33,697 nt of DNA from CAZJYC01 sp964550165. Its GTDB lineage: Bacteria; Acidobacteriota; Aminicenantia; Aminicenantales; Aminicenantaceae. The stretch is from contig CAZJYC010000024.1 of assembly GCA_964550165.1 (NCBI GenBank), forward strand, positions 1 through 33,697, in the 5' to 3' direction. The translations under genes were made by a program, and so were the position numbers. This document shows, in pieces, positions 1 to 7,864 of this stretch. Below the pieces are notes generated by a model. It was not told where the DNA came from. It ran no database searches and was given only the letters and a program-made list of their open reading frames with translations. The first letter of the stretch is position 1. Every line of letters begins with the position of its first letter.

Positions 1-2
1 GC

Positions 3-263
3 CGGCCTCTCATTTTCCTCGATGCTCTGGATTTCAGAGAGAAGCCGGGTAAAGTCACTCTCCTTCCGCTTCACCTTGTTCTTTCCAACTCGACTCTGAG
101 CCACAGGCTCACACCTCTTTTCTCGCTGGACATGAACTATGAGCAGCTCCGAAATTCCTATCTCCTCGGCATACAACCTGAATCTGTCGAAGAAGGAGAG
201 GAAATTTCTGCCCCTGTTCGCGAGGCGATTAACGAAGTGCTTGAACAGATAATGAATGAATAA
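3..263 (+). CDS. hycI: Hydrogenase maturation protease, HycI-type (3' part only)
   Basis: The frame starting at base 3 is open from the window edge to the TAA at 261-263, giving 86 residues of the C-terminal part of a protein. Its pattern fits the M52 hydrogenase maturation endopeptidases of the HycI subgroup: a FLDALDF segment then PGK (compare the VDATDMG..PG region of HycI), a Ser-His-containing segment where HycI has TTHNMPL, and LLGIQPESVEEG followed by an amphipathic C-terminal helix. Such proteases remove the C-terminal tail of the [NiFe] hydrogenase large subunit after nickel insertion. The N-terminal half with the GNxxxGDD-type metal motif is outside the window. Its presence implies a hydrogenase operon ending here, just upstream of the Hdr genes. 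Family assignment is from motif memory, not a search. Confidence 0.75.
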   Translation, partial: RPLIFLDALDFREKPGKVTLLPLHLVLSNSTLSHRLTPLFSLDMNYEQLRNSYLLGIQPESVEEGEEISAPVREAINEVLEQIMNE

Positions 264-326
264 GCTAAAAGCCCACGGCTCGAAAAGGGCCTTGAGCGCC
301 TGAAAATAGAATTTTTATCTTGACAT

Positions 327-417
327 ATCGTCCAGTTGGTGAACGAAGTGGTTAGGAATCATTAATCACTCAACCAACCCAATTTCTTCCTGCATCAATA
401 ACTCACCGCTGGACGAT
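327..417. repeat. 91-bp element bounded by 9-bp inverted repeats
   Basis: ATCGTCCAG at 327-335 is the exact reverse complement of CTGGACGAT at 409-417. Inside, TTGGT next to the left arm can pair with ACCAA near 373-377. This could be a small structured RNA or a MITE-like remnant. No second copy is visible in the window, so the nature of the element is open. Confidence 0.4.
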
Positions 418-440
418 TCTCTTTAGCCTATTTTGTCACA

Positions 441-465
441 GAGGTGGGGAATTTTTCCCCACCTC
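441..465 (+). terminator. Hairpin after the hydrogenase protease gene
   Basis: GAGGTGGGG (441-449) pairs perfectly with CCCCACCTC (457-465) across a 7-nt AT-rich loop. The 9-bp GC-rich stem is followed by TTCT only, so it is an imperfect intrinsic terminator. It ends transcription coming from the hydrogenase side, or, being about 110-135 bp upstream of the sigma-54 -24 box, it could be an activator binding site. Confidence 0.5.
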
Positions 466-572
466 TTCTATGGCATGATTCAAGGGCAAAGGGTCATTTC
501 GGCGATTGGCTGATAAATTATTTATTATCAATAAAGTATAAAATATTTCCATCGCCCTTTTCGGAGAAACAG

Positions 573-590
573 TTGGCACATTAATTGCAT
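573..590 (+). promoter_or_regulatory. Sigma-54 (-24/-12) promoter of the response regulator-Hdr operon
   Basis: The sequence reads TTGGCAC, five bases, then TTGCAT. The invariant GG (575-576) and GC (587-588) are separated by exactly 10 bases, as in the sigma-54 consensus TGGCAC-N5-TTGCA. The predicted transcription start is near 600, giving a very short leader before the ATG at 614. It sits in front of two response regulator genes, and an NtrC-family activator is encoded elsewhere in the window (29902-31263). Confidence 0.8.
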
Positions 591-613
591 AAATTATCCG
601 CGAGCAGGATGCC

Positions 614-985
614 ATGGTTGACATAGAAAGAAGAATCCTTATCATAGACCCTGATACCAGACAAAGAAAAGAGCTGGCCTCTTTTTTGGAGAAAGAAAAT
701 TATCATGTGGAAACGGGCAAGGGCTTGCCGGATGCCGTTAAGAAAATCTCAGAAGGCTGTTTCAACTGCCTGGTGATGGATGTCAACCTGCCGGAGATGA
801 AGGGATACGAAGCTGTCTCGATCATCAAAAGCATTGACCCGAGAATAAAAATTATCATGACGACCAAAAAGAACACCAAGAGCTTGGAAGCTAAAGTCAG
901 AGAACAGGACATCTTTTTTTATTTCATAAAATCTTTCGGCAAAGAAGAACTCAAATTGGCAATCAGTAATGCCTTTGCCAGATAA
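614..985 (+). CDS. Single-domain response regulator (CheY-like)
   Basis: This 123-residue protein is a lone receiver domain. The acidic pair is at D12/D14 (IIDPD), the phospho-acceptor is D56 (VMDVNLPEMKG), a Thr follows in IIMTTKK, and the conserved Lys is in the FIKSF segment near the end. No output domain is present, so it must act through protein contact or as a phosphate shuttle. It is the first gene after the sigma-54 promoter and is 11 bases from a second receiver gene, with Hdr subunits next. This suggests phosphorylation control of, or signalling from, the Hdr electron-transfer module. The start ATG has only a weak purine-rich upstream stretch. Confidence 0.85.
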   Translation: MVDIERRILIIDPDTRQRKELASFLEKENYHVETGKGLPDAVKKISEGCFNCLVMDVNLPEMKGYEAVSIIKSIDPRIKIIMTTKKNTKSLEAKVREQDIFFYFIKSFGKEELKLAISNAFAR

Positions 986-996
986 AGGAGGAAGAA

Positions 997-1398
997 ATGG
1001 AAAAACGCAAGAAAATTTTGGTCATCGATGATGATCCCGATTTCAGGGACGCTGTGACTCCTATCCTGGAATCAGCCCTGTACGATGTTGCGAGCGCCGC
1101 AAGTCCCGATGAGGCAAGGAAAAAAATCTTCTCGGAAAAGCCCGACCTCATTCTCCTCGACATCATGATGGACAGTCTCTTTGACGGCTTTTCTCTTTGC
1201 CATGCCATCAAGACCTCAAAAGAGTACAAGGACTTCAAGGACATCCCGATTATCTTCGTATCTGCCGTCAAAGAGAAGACAGGCTCCAGGTTCCAGTTCA
1301 AAGGCGAAGAAGAAGGAATGGTTGGGCCAGACGACTACATCGATAAACCCGTCAAGCCGGATGACCTCCTTGCTCGAATCGAAAGGCTTCTCAAGTAA
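997..1398 (+). CDS. Single-domain response regulator
   Basis: This 133-residue receiver domain has the acidic triad D11-D13 (VIDDDPDF), phospho-acceptor D55 (LLDIMMDS) and conserved Lys in YIDKPVKPDDL. It carries a short insertion between beta-4 and beta-5 (GSRFQFKGEEEGMVGPDDY), seen in some receiver proteins. The start is supported by an AAGGAGG Shine-Dalgarno sequence seven bases upstream. Its TAA overlaps the ATG of hdrC by one base, so it is translationally coupled to the Hdr genes. The cognate kinase may be the receiver-kinase encoded at 6533-7639. That link is inferred only from proximity. Confidence 0.87.
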   Translation: MEKRKKILVIDDDPDFRDAVTPILESALYDVASAASPDEARKKIFSEKPDLILLDIMMDSLFDGFSLCHAIKTSKEYKDFKDIPIIFVSAVKEKTGSRFQFKGEEEGMVGPDDYIDKPVKPDDLLARIERLLK

Positions 1399-2021
1399 TG
1401 AAAACAGCCAAGACCCTATTAAAAATTCCTGGAGTTTTAGGCAAAAAAGAAAAGGAACTGAGAGACGCATTCCTCCTCCAGGTCGCCAACATCCCCGGAG
1501 GAGAGAGCATCAAGAAATGCATTCAGTGCGGAACGTGCACCGGCTCCTGCCCTGTGAGCTACACCATGGATATCACTCCCCGGGAAGTGATCGCTCTCTT
1601 CCGCGCCGGAGATATGGAATCCATACTCTCCAGCCGGACCATCTGGATCTGCGCTTCCTGCTATGCCTGCACCATCCGCTGCCCTCAGGGCGTTCAAGTC
1701 ACGGATATTCTCTACGCCCTGAAGCGCTTGGCCATCGAGCAGAAAATCTTCCCGAAGAGGTTTCCCGTCTATGCACTCTCCAATGCTTTCATAAATTTCA
1801 CCAACCGATACGGCCGGAGTTATGAACCCGGACTCATCATAGCTTATTCCCTCAAAACAAATCCCTTCAAACTGCTGGGAATGATCCCCCTCTTTTTGAA
1901 ATTATCTTTGAAAGGCCGCATCGGTTTTCTCCCCAAGAAAATCAAAGGAACAAAGACTTTTTCCAGGATCCTCAAGGAAGCAGAGATCCTGGAAATGGTC
2001 ATTCCTGTCAAGGAGGCCTGA
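1398..2021 (+). CDS. hdrC: Heterodisulfide reductase subunit C-like Fe-S protein
   Basis: The protein (207 residues) has two classical 4Fe-4S motifs: C41-x2-C44-x2-C47-x3-C51P and C85-x2-C88-x2-C91-x3-C95P. This is the HdrC arrangement, relaying electrons between HdrA and the catalytic HdrB. The helical C-terminal extension after about residue 110 (ALKRLAIEQK onward) also fits HdrC. It has no membrane segment strong enough to call it HdrE-linked, so a cytoplasmic complex is likely. It overlaps the preceding response regulator gene by one base and is followed after 65 bases by hdrB. The order C-B-A differs from the methanogen HdrABC order but is common in bacterial Hdr-like loci. Confidence 0.9.
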   Translation: MKTAKTLLKIPGVLGKKEKELRDAFLLQVANIPGGESIKKCIQCGTCTGSCPVSYTMDITPREVIALFRAGDMESILSSRTIWICASCYACTIRCPQGVQVTDILYALKRLAIEQKIFPKRFPVYALSNAFINFTNRYGRSYEPGLIIAYSLKTNPFKLLGMIPLFLKLSLKGRIGFLPKKIKGTKTFSRILKEAEILEMVIPVKEA

Positions 2022-2086
2022 GAGAAGGATCGATTTTCGAGTCCCACGCCAAAACGCTCGCTTCTCCGTGAAATCTGGAGGAAAAA

Positions 2087-2962
2087 ATGGAATACACATA
2101 TTACCCTGGCTGCAGCTTAGAGGCTTCGGCCAAAAACTATGACGAATCAGTCCGTTTTGTGTTTAAAACCTTGGGGCATGAGCTTGTAGAACTTGAAGAC
2201 TGGAACTGCTGCGGCGCCACCTATTACATGTCGACCAAAGAGACGATATCGCTGGTGATATCAGCCAGAAACCTGGCTCTGGCCGAAAAATACGGCCGGG
2301 ATCTCGTCGCTCCCTGCAGTTCCTGTTACACCATTCTCTACAAAACGGATCACATCCTCAAAAACAACCCGATCATGAAGGCCAAGGTGAATCAGGCCTT
2401 AAGGAAAGAAAATCTGAAGTACAACCTGACAGTGAAAGTCCGTCATCCTCTGGAAGTGCTGGTCAACGACATCGGGATCGAGACTATCGCCTCCAAGGCC
2501 CGCCACCGCCTGGACGGAGTGAAGATTGCCCCCTACTATGGCTGTCAGATCGTCCGGCCAGACCGGGGCCTTGACAACAAGGAGAGCCCTAAGATGATGG
2601 ACAACCTGTTTGCCGCTCTGGGAGCGGACAATGTCTATTTCCCGATGAAAGTCCGCTGCTGCGGAGGCATGCTGATGACCACCTACTCTGACGTGGCTCT
2701 GGAGCTCAACAAAGAAATCCTGGAGTGTGCGTATGAGAACGAAGCCGACCTCGTTGTGACCACCTGCCCCCTCTGCCAGATTAACCTTGAGGCTTACCAG
2801 GATAAGATCAAAAAGAAGTTTAAAACAGATTTTCGCATTCCCGTTATGTTTTTCACCCAGGCGCTGGGATTGGCTTTAGGAGGAAGCCCCGCGGAACTGG
2901 GGCTCAGCCGGAACCTCATTCCCTTCGAACTTAAAGAGAAAAGAGCGGAGATATCACGATGA
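2087..2962 (+). CDS. hdrB: Heterodisulfide reductase subunit B-like (CCG-domain) protein
   Basis: This 291-residue protein contains both cysteine-rich CCG repeats that hold the two non-cubane [4Fe-4S] clusters of HdrB. Repeat one uses C9 (YYPGCSLE), C41-C42-G (NCCGAT) and C77/C80 (APCSSCY). Repeat two uses C153 (YYGCQ), C191-C192-G (RCCGGM) and C227/C230 (TTCPLCQ). All ten expected cysteines are present, so a functional disulfide/thiol-reducing active site is plausible. The physiological substrate is unknown, as bacteria generally lack CoM-S-S-CoB. A GGAGG Shine-Dalgarno precedes the ATG. The stop overlaps the hdrA start by four bases (ATGA). Confidence 0.92.
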   Translation: MEYTYYPGCSLEASAKNYDESVRFVFKTLGHELVELEDWNCCGATYYMSTKETISLVISARNLALAEKYGRDLVAPCSSCYTILYKTDHILKNNPIMKAKVNQALRKENLKYNLTVKVRHPLEVLVNDIGIETIASKARHRLDGVKIAPYYGCQIVRPDRGLDNKESPKMMDNLFAALGADNVYFPMKVRCCGGMLMTTYSDVALELNKEILECAYENEADLVVTTCPLCQINLEAYQDKIKKKFKTDFRIPVMFFTQALGLALGGSPAELGLSRNLIPFELKEKRAEISR

Positions 2963-5900
2963 AAGACAAAGATATAAAAATCGGCGTTTATGTCTGCCAC
3001 TGCGGGACAAACATCGAGGGCACTGTCGACGTGGAAAAGGTCAGGGACTCTGCCGCCCATGCACCTCATGTTGCCATATCCCGCGATTACAAGTTTATGT
3101 GTTCCGAGCCCGGCCAGGAGCTGATCATCAAAGACATCAATGACCTGGGGCTCAACCGCGTCATCGTCGCCTCCTGCTCACCCCTGATGCACGAGCCTAC
3201 GTTCCGCAAAGCCTGCGAAAAAGCCAACGTGAACAGGTATCTCTTCCAGATGGTCAACATCCGCGAGCAATGCTCCTGGGTTCATAAGGACCGCGATTCG
3301 GCCACAAAAAAGGCCTCTGACCTGGTCAGGGCTGCTGTCAACCGAGTGATCTACCAGGAGCCCCTGGAGACGGTTCGGGTCAAAATCAACCCCAATACCC
3401 TCATCGTCGGGGCAGGAATAGCCGGTATCCAGGCTGCGCTGGAAATCGCAGAATCGGGGAATAAAGTCTACCTGGTCGAAAGGGAATCGACCATCGGCGG
3501 AAAAATGGCGAAATTCGATAAAACCTTCCCCACCCTTGACTGCGCAGCCTGCATCCTCACTCCCAAAATGGTCTCCGTGGCCCAGCATGATAACGTCGAG
3601 CTCCTCAGCTTCAGCGAAGTCGAGGGTGTGGAAGGCTCCATAGGAGACTTCAAGGTCAAAGTCCGGAAAAAGGCCCGTTACGTCACGGACAAATGCACCT
3701 CCTGCGGCGACTGTGTCAAGGCCTGTCCGGTCAAAGTTCCCAATCCTTTTGAAGAAAACCAGTCGCTCAGGTCTGTTATCTACAAAACTTTTCCCCAGGC
3801 CGTCCCCAACACTTACATCATCGAAAAAGAAGACCGCCCTCCCTGCCGGGAGACCTGCCCTATCGGCCAGGAGGCTGCGGGCTATGTCGCTCTTGTGGCT
3901 CAGGGCAGGTTTGAGGACGCGGCCCGGCTTATCCGCAAGCAAAATCCCCTTCCCGTGGTCTGCGGCCGGGTCTGCTACCACCCCTGCGAGAAGGAATGCA
4001 ACCGGCAGTTTGTCGACGAAGCCATCGCCATCAAGAACCTGAAGCGTTTTGTCACGGATTGGGAGATGAAAAACGGCGGGCCCAAGCCTCCCAAGATCGA
4101 GAAGAGACGACCTGAAAAAATTGCCATCATCGGCTCAGGGCCCTCAGGCCTCGCCTGCGCCCATGACCTTGCTTTAAAAGGATACCAGCCTGATATCTAC
4201 GAGAAACTTCCTGTCGCAGGCGGAATGCTTGCCGTGGGAATTCCCGAATACCGACTTCCCAAAAATCTCCTCAATAATGAAATCGACTACATCAAAAAGA
4301 TGGGCGTAACCATCAAGACCGATACAGCCCTCGGCAAGGACATAACCTTAGACGGCCTGTTCAAGAAAGGATACAAGGCGATCTACGTCGCCACAGGCGC
4401 CCACAAGAGCCTCAAGATGAAAATCCCCGGAGAAGAGGATTATGAAGGCGTCTATCATGGAGTTGACTTCTTGCGCAACATCAACCTGGGAAAGCCGCAG
4501 CCTGTCGGGGAACGCATAGCGATCATCGGAGGCGGCAACACGGCCATCGATGCCGCCCGTACCGCCCTCCGCTGCGGGGCCAAAGAGGTCATCATCCTTT
4601 ACCGCAGGACACGGAAAGAAATGCCAGCCGAAGAATACGAAATCCAGGCTGCAGAGGAAGAAGGCGTAAAAATCCAGTACCTGATCGCTCCTGTGGAAGT
4701 CCTGGGAAAGAAGGGCAAAATCACAGGGCTGCGCTGCATCAAAATGCAACTGGGCGAACCGGATTCCAGCGGACGCCGCCGCCCGATTCCCATCGAAGGC
4801 AGCGAGCATGACCTGCCCTTTGAGACGGTGATTATCGCTGTCAGTCAGTCCCCAGAGCTCGATTTTATCAGCAGCAAAAAATCCTTCAACGTCACCAAAT
4901 GGAGCACGCTGGAAGTGAACCCGGAGACTCTGGAAACCAACATCAAGGGCGTGTTCGCCGGGGGAGACGTTGTCCTGGGACCGGCCACTGTCATCGCAGC
5001 CCTGAGCGACGGCAAGCGGGCCGCAGAAGCGATCGATAAGCACCTGAACGGCGATCCTCTGGAAAACTTCACCAGCCCAAGAGCCAAGAAGCTCTCCAAG
5101 AGAGACGAGAATGGCCGTCCTCACAGCTATGCGCCTCGATTCAAAGATACGCCCAAAAAGCCGCGCACCAGGATGAAGGAAAGAGATCCTGAAACACGGC
5201 GAAAGGACTTTGAAGAGTTTGAGCTGGGCTATACCGAAGAAGAGGCGACCAAGGAAGCCTCCCGCTGCCTGAACTGCGGCATTTGCATCGAATGCCACGA
5301 ATGCGAGCGGGTCTGCGAAGCCAAGGCCGTCAACCACGATATGAAAGATGAAATCCAGGAAATCAACGTCGGACAAATCCTGGTGACCACAGGATACAAC
5401 ACCCTCAACTCGGAGAGCTTGACTCCTTACGGCTACGGCGAGTTCGAAAACGTTTACACCAGCCTCGAATTTGAAAGAATCGTCAACTCAACCGGCCCCA
5501 CGCTGGGAAAAGTTGTCATGAAAAACGGAAAAGAGCCTCGGGCGATCGGCATCATTCACTGCGTTGGCTCCCGGGATATCAACGCTCATCCCTACTGCTC
5601 CCGCGTCTGCTGCATGTATGCCCTCAAATTTTCTCACCTCATCAAAGACAGGTCCGATGCGGAAGTCTATCAGTTCTATATCGACATGCGCTCCTTCGGA
5701 AAAGGCTACGAAGAATTCTATTCCCGGATCCTGGACGAAGGCGTGAATGTCATCCGGGGCAAAGTCGCGGAAGTGGTCAAAAGCAGCTGGTCCAAGCAGG
5801 AGGAAGGCGCTCTCCTCATCCGTTGTGAAGATACCTTGGTCAAGAAGTACCGGGAGATTCCGGTGGACATGGTCATCCTCTGCAATGCCATTGAACCCCA

Positions 5901-6357
5901 GCCCGATGCAGAAGAAATTGGACGAATCTTTTCCATAAGCCGAAGCCCTGATGGTTTTTTCCTGGAGAAGCATCCCAAGTTAGACCCGACATCAACCGCC
6001 ACCGATGGCGTGCACATCGCCGGCTGCTGTCAAGGCCCCAAAGATATTCCGGACACCGTGGCTCAAGCTAGCTCGGCGGCAGCGCGCATTCTGGCCAACA
6101 TCGCCAAAGGCGAAGTGGATATAGAACCCATCCAAGCCTACATCGACCCTGAACTCTGCGCCGGCTGCCGGCTCTGCAACAATCTCTGTCCCTACGGAGC
6201 GATTTCCTTCATCACCGAGGAAAACATATCGCGAGTGAACGAAGCTCTCTGCAAAGGTTGCGGCACGTGTGTGGCGGCCTGCCCTTCTTCAGCCTCCGTC
6301 GCCAGACATTTCTCCGATAAGCAGATTTTTGCTGAAATCGAAGGAATTTTCAGGTAA
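2959..6357 (+). CDS. hdrA: HdrA-GltD/NfnB fusion: FAD/Fe-S heterodisulfide reductase subunit A with an inserted NAD(P)H-oxidoreductase domain
   Basis: At 1132 residues this is far longer than ordinary HdrA (about 650). Layout seen: N-terminal CHCG (C13, C15); HdrA FAD fold with GAGIAG at 151-156; ferredoxin motif C246/C249/C252/C256; then an inserted GltD/NfnB-like part with C296, C300, C335, C339, C343 and C347, FAD motif GSGPSG at 392-397, NAD(P)H motif GGGNTA at 524-529, YRR at 548-550 (the Arg pair favours NADPH) and a GGD FAD motif near 668. HdrA then resumes with a Cys cluster at 770-786 (C770, C773, C776, C779, C782, C786), CSRVCC at 880-885, and two C-terminal 4Fe-4S motifs from C1067 and C1098. 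Inference: the chain lets NAD(P)H enter or leave an electron-bifurcating HdrABC complex together with ferredoxin. It overlaps hdrB by four bases. Confidence 0.93.
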   Translation: MKDKDIKIGVYVCHCGTNIEGTVDVEKVRDSAAHAPHVAISRDYKFMCSEPGQELIIKDINDLGLNRVIVASCSPLMHEPTFRKACEKANVNRYLFQMVNIREQCSWVHKDRDSATKKASDLVRAAVNRVIYQEPLETVRVKINPNTLIVGAGIAGIQAALEIAESGNKVYLVERESTIGGKMAKFDKTFPTLDCAACILTPKMVSVAQHDNVELLSFSEVEGVEGSIGDFKVKVRKKARYVTDKCTSCGDCVKACPVKVPNPFEENQSLRSVIYKTFPQAVPNTYIIEKEDRPPCRETCPIGQEAAGYVALVAQGRFEDAARLIRKQNPLPVVCGRVCYHPCEKECNRQFVDEAIAIKNLKRFVTDWEMKNGGPKPPKIEKRRPEKIAIIGSGPSGLACAHDLALKGYQPDIYEKLPVAGGMLAVGIPEYRLPKNLLNNEIDYIKKMGVTIKTDTALGKDITLDGLFKKGYKAIYVATGAHKSLKMKIPGEEDYEGVYHGVDFLRNINLGKPQPVGERIAIIGGGNTAIDAARTALRCGAKEVIILYRRTRKEMPAEEYEIQAAEEEGVKIQYLIAPVEVLGKKGKITGLRCIKMQLGEPDSSGRRRPIPIEGSEHDLPFETVIIAVSQSPELDFISSKKSFNVTKWSTLEVNPETLETNIKGVFAGGDVVLGPATVIAALSDGKRAAEAIDKHLNGDPLENFTSPRAKKLSKRDENGRPHSYAPRFKDTPKKPRTRMKERDPETRRKDFEEFELGYTEEEATKEASRCLNCGICIECHECERVCEAKAVNHDMKDEIQEINVGQILVTTGYNTLNSESLTPYGYGEFENVYTSLEFERIVNSTGPTLGKVVMKNGKEPRAIGIIHCVGSRDINAHPYCSRVCCMYALKFSHLIKDRSDAEVYQFYIDMRSFGKGYEEFYSRILDEGVNVIRGKVAEVVKSSWSKQEEGALLIRCEDTLVKKYREIPVDMVILCNAIEPQPDAEEIGRIFSISRSPDGFFLEKHPKLDPTSTATDGVHIAGCCQGPKDIPDTVAQASSAAARILANIAKGEVDIEPIQAYIDPELCAGCRLCNNLCPYGAISFITEENISRVNEALCKGCGTCVAACPSSASVARHFSDKQIFAEIEGIFR

Positions 6358-6532
6358 AATACCTTCTAAAAAAGCCGACAATCTTAAAAGGAGTCCTCTG
6401 AGAGCTCAAGAGGCAATCTTCTGAGCTTTGGAGGGGGAGAGACATAAATCAGCCAAATCACAAAGCCCTTTGAAAAGCAGGAGCCCTTCTGAGGAAACCC
6501 TTGACAAAGCTTATGGAGAGAAGGATAGGCCA

Positions 6533-7639
6533 ATGTTAAGAAAAAAACCCATTATCCTCGTTATCGATGACGAAGAGGCAATGAGAGACTCCTGCAGCTT
6601 GATTCTCACCAAAGATGGCTTCCAGGCAGAAACAGCCGAGAATGGTTCTCTGGGCTTAGAGAAAATTAAAGAGATCGAGCCTGATTTGGTGCTCGTCGAT
6701 TTAAAAATGCCTGGAATCAGCGGCATGGACGTATTGGAAAAAACAAGGGAAATCGACCCCAACATCATTTCTGTTGTCATCACAGGCTATGCCACGGTCG
6801 ATTCAGCCGTGGAAGCCATGAAGAGGGGAGCCTACGACTTCTTGCCCAAACCGTTCACTCCAGAAGAACTGCGCCTGATCATCAGACGCGGGCTGGAGAG
6901 GAGAAAACTCATCCTCGAAACCGAATCCCTGCGGAAAGAGAAAAAGCTGATGGAGGAAAACTTTATCACCATGGTCACCCATCAGCTTCGAAGTCCGATT
7001 GTGGCTGTCATCCAGTACTTTGAGGTCATTCTGGCCGGAATGGCGGGCGATGTTCCAGAAAAACAAAAAGGGATGATCAGAAAATCCAGGGACCGTTTAG
7101 AAGGGCTCCTGAACTTGATTAACGACTGGCTGGACGCAGCCCGCATCGACCAGGGACAGATTGTTGACAAGCTCAAGCCTTTGCCGTTGAAAACAGTTAT
7201 CGAAAAGCTAGTCCAGGATATGCAACCCTTGGCCCAGAAATTCGAAGTATCTCTGGAGATGGGGGCATGTGCCCCGGATGACCTCGTTCAGGGTGACAAA
7301 GAGACCCTGGAACAGGCCTTTTCCAACCTGATCACCAATGCGATAAGGTACAACAAGCCGAACGGCAAAGTCGTTGTCACCATCAAAGAAAACAAAGATT
7401 ATGTAGCTGCCGAAGTGCAGGATACGGGAATCGGCATCGCCAAGGAACATCTTCCTCTTCTCTTTGACCAGTTTTACCGGGTGAGCCGGAGTGAAGACCG
7501 AAAGATAAAAGGCTCGGGCCTGGGGCTTTCCATCGCTAAAAAGATTGTTGAGGCTCATGGCGGCTCCATTCAGGTCTCGAGCGAGCTGGGCAAGGGAAGC
7601 ATCTTCACCGTCCTTCTGCCCAAAGCCGAGGCAAAATAA
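6533..7639 (+). CDS. Receiver-histidine kinase hybrid
   Basis: This cytosolic protein of 368 residues has an N-terminal receiver (VIDDEEAM; phospho-acceptor D56 in VDLKMPG; KPF Lys) followed by a short linker helix, a HisKA dimerisation domain (phospho-accepting H150 in MVTHQLRSP) and an HATPase domain (N box near NLITNAIRYNK, then DTGIGI, and GSGLGLSIAKKIVEAHGG). No membrane segment is seen. The frame extends upstream to a TTG at 6428, but the ATG at 6533 follows an AGAAGG Shine-Dalgarno and begins directly at the receiver, so it is preferred. It is 175 bases downstream of hdrA-gltD. It could phosphorylate the two lone receivers at the start of the operon and be controlled by phosphorylation of its own receiver. 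That circuit is inferred. Confidence 0.87.
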   Translation: MLRKKPIILVIDDEEAMRDSCSLILTKDGFQAETAENGSLGLEKIKEIEPDLVLVDLKMPGISGMDVLEKTREIDPNIISVVITGYATVDSAVEAMKRGAYDFLPKPFTPEELRLIIRRGLERRKLILETESLRKEKKLMEENFITMVTHQLRSPIVAVIQYFEVILAGMAGDVPEKQKGMIRKSRDRLEGLLNLINDWLDAARIDQGQIVDKLKPLPLKTVIEKLVQDMQPLAQKFEVSLEMGACAPDDLVQGDKETLEQAFSNLITNAIRYNKPNGKVVVTIKENKDYVAAEVQDTGIGIAKEHLPLLFDQFYRVSRSEDRKIKGSGLGLSIAKKIVEAHGGSIQVSSELGKGSIFTVLLPKAEAK

Positions 7640-7657
7640 AAGGGGACTGTCCCCTTT
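7639..7657 (+). terminator. Compact hairpin after the receiver-kinase gene
   Basis: AAAGGGGA and TCCCCTTT form a perfect 8-bp stem with a 3-nt loop (CTG), starting on the last base of the stop codon. The T run is short (part of the stem), so termination strength is uncertain, but it marks a likely boundary or attenuation point between the Hdr genes and the hyp genes. Confidence 0.5.
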
Positions 7658-7732
7658 ATGCGCTCAGCCTTTCAGCCGATCTTCTCACCACTCTGCCTTC
7701 GCCAGGTGGTCGAAAGCCCGTGTGGTTTCGAA

Positions 7733-7815
7733 CCGTTTAGCCGGAGCGTCGCGCAGCCGCCGAGAAGGATTGGGAGGAAACGCCTTTGAAAACCAGAAGC
7801 GGAGCGAGGCCATAT
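7733..7815 (+). repeat. Dispersed repeat, family A, copy 1
   Basis: This stretch contains TTAGCCGGAGCG, then GCGCAGCCGCCGAGAAG, a GGAGGA-like patch, an A-rich patch and GAGCGAGGC. The same order of blocks with similar spacing occurs inverted at 27787-27875. The element lies just upstream of the hydrogenase protease gene and may form its leader. Confidence 0.6.
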
Positions 7816-7864
7816 CTGAGAGGCTCCGAGACGAGCCATACAAAATGGAAGTGAGCCGGGTGAT

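Larger units (their letters stand above)
264..613. other. Intergenic region with hairpin, inverted repeat and sigma-54 promoter
   Basis: No coding potential is convincing in these 350 bases, which become very AT-rich towards the right. The region holds a 91-bp stretch bounded by 9-bp inverted repeats (327-417), a strong GC-rich hairpin (441-465) and a sigma-54 promoter (about 573-590), each listed separately. A TTGACA at 320-325 has no matching -10 box at normal spacing. Confidence 0.7.

Noticed and set aside
320..325. TTGACA as a -35 box
   Set aside because: No -10-like sequence lies 15-19 bases downstream.
3178..5376. Long open frames antisense to hdrA (3178-3981 and 4348-5376)
   Set aside because: They are shadows of a strongly coding + strand gene and show no recognisable domains.
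6428..6532. TTG-initiated extension of the receiver-kinase
   Set aside because: It adds 35 residues of low-complexity sequence, whereas the ATG at 6533 has a good ribosome site and starts at the receiver.
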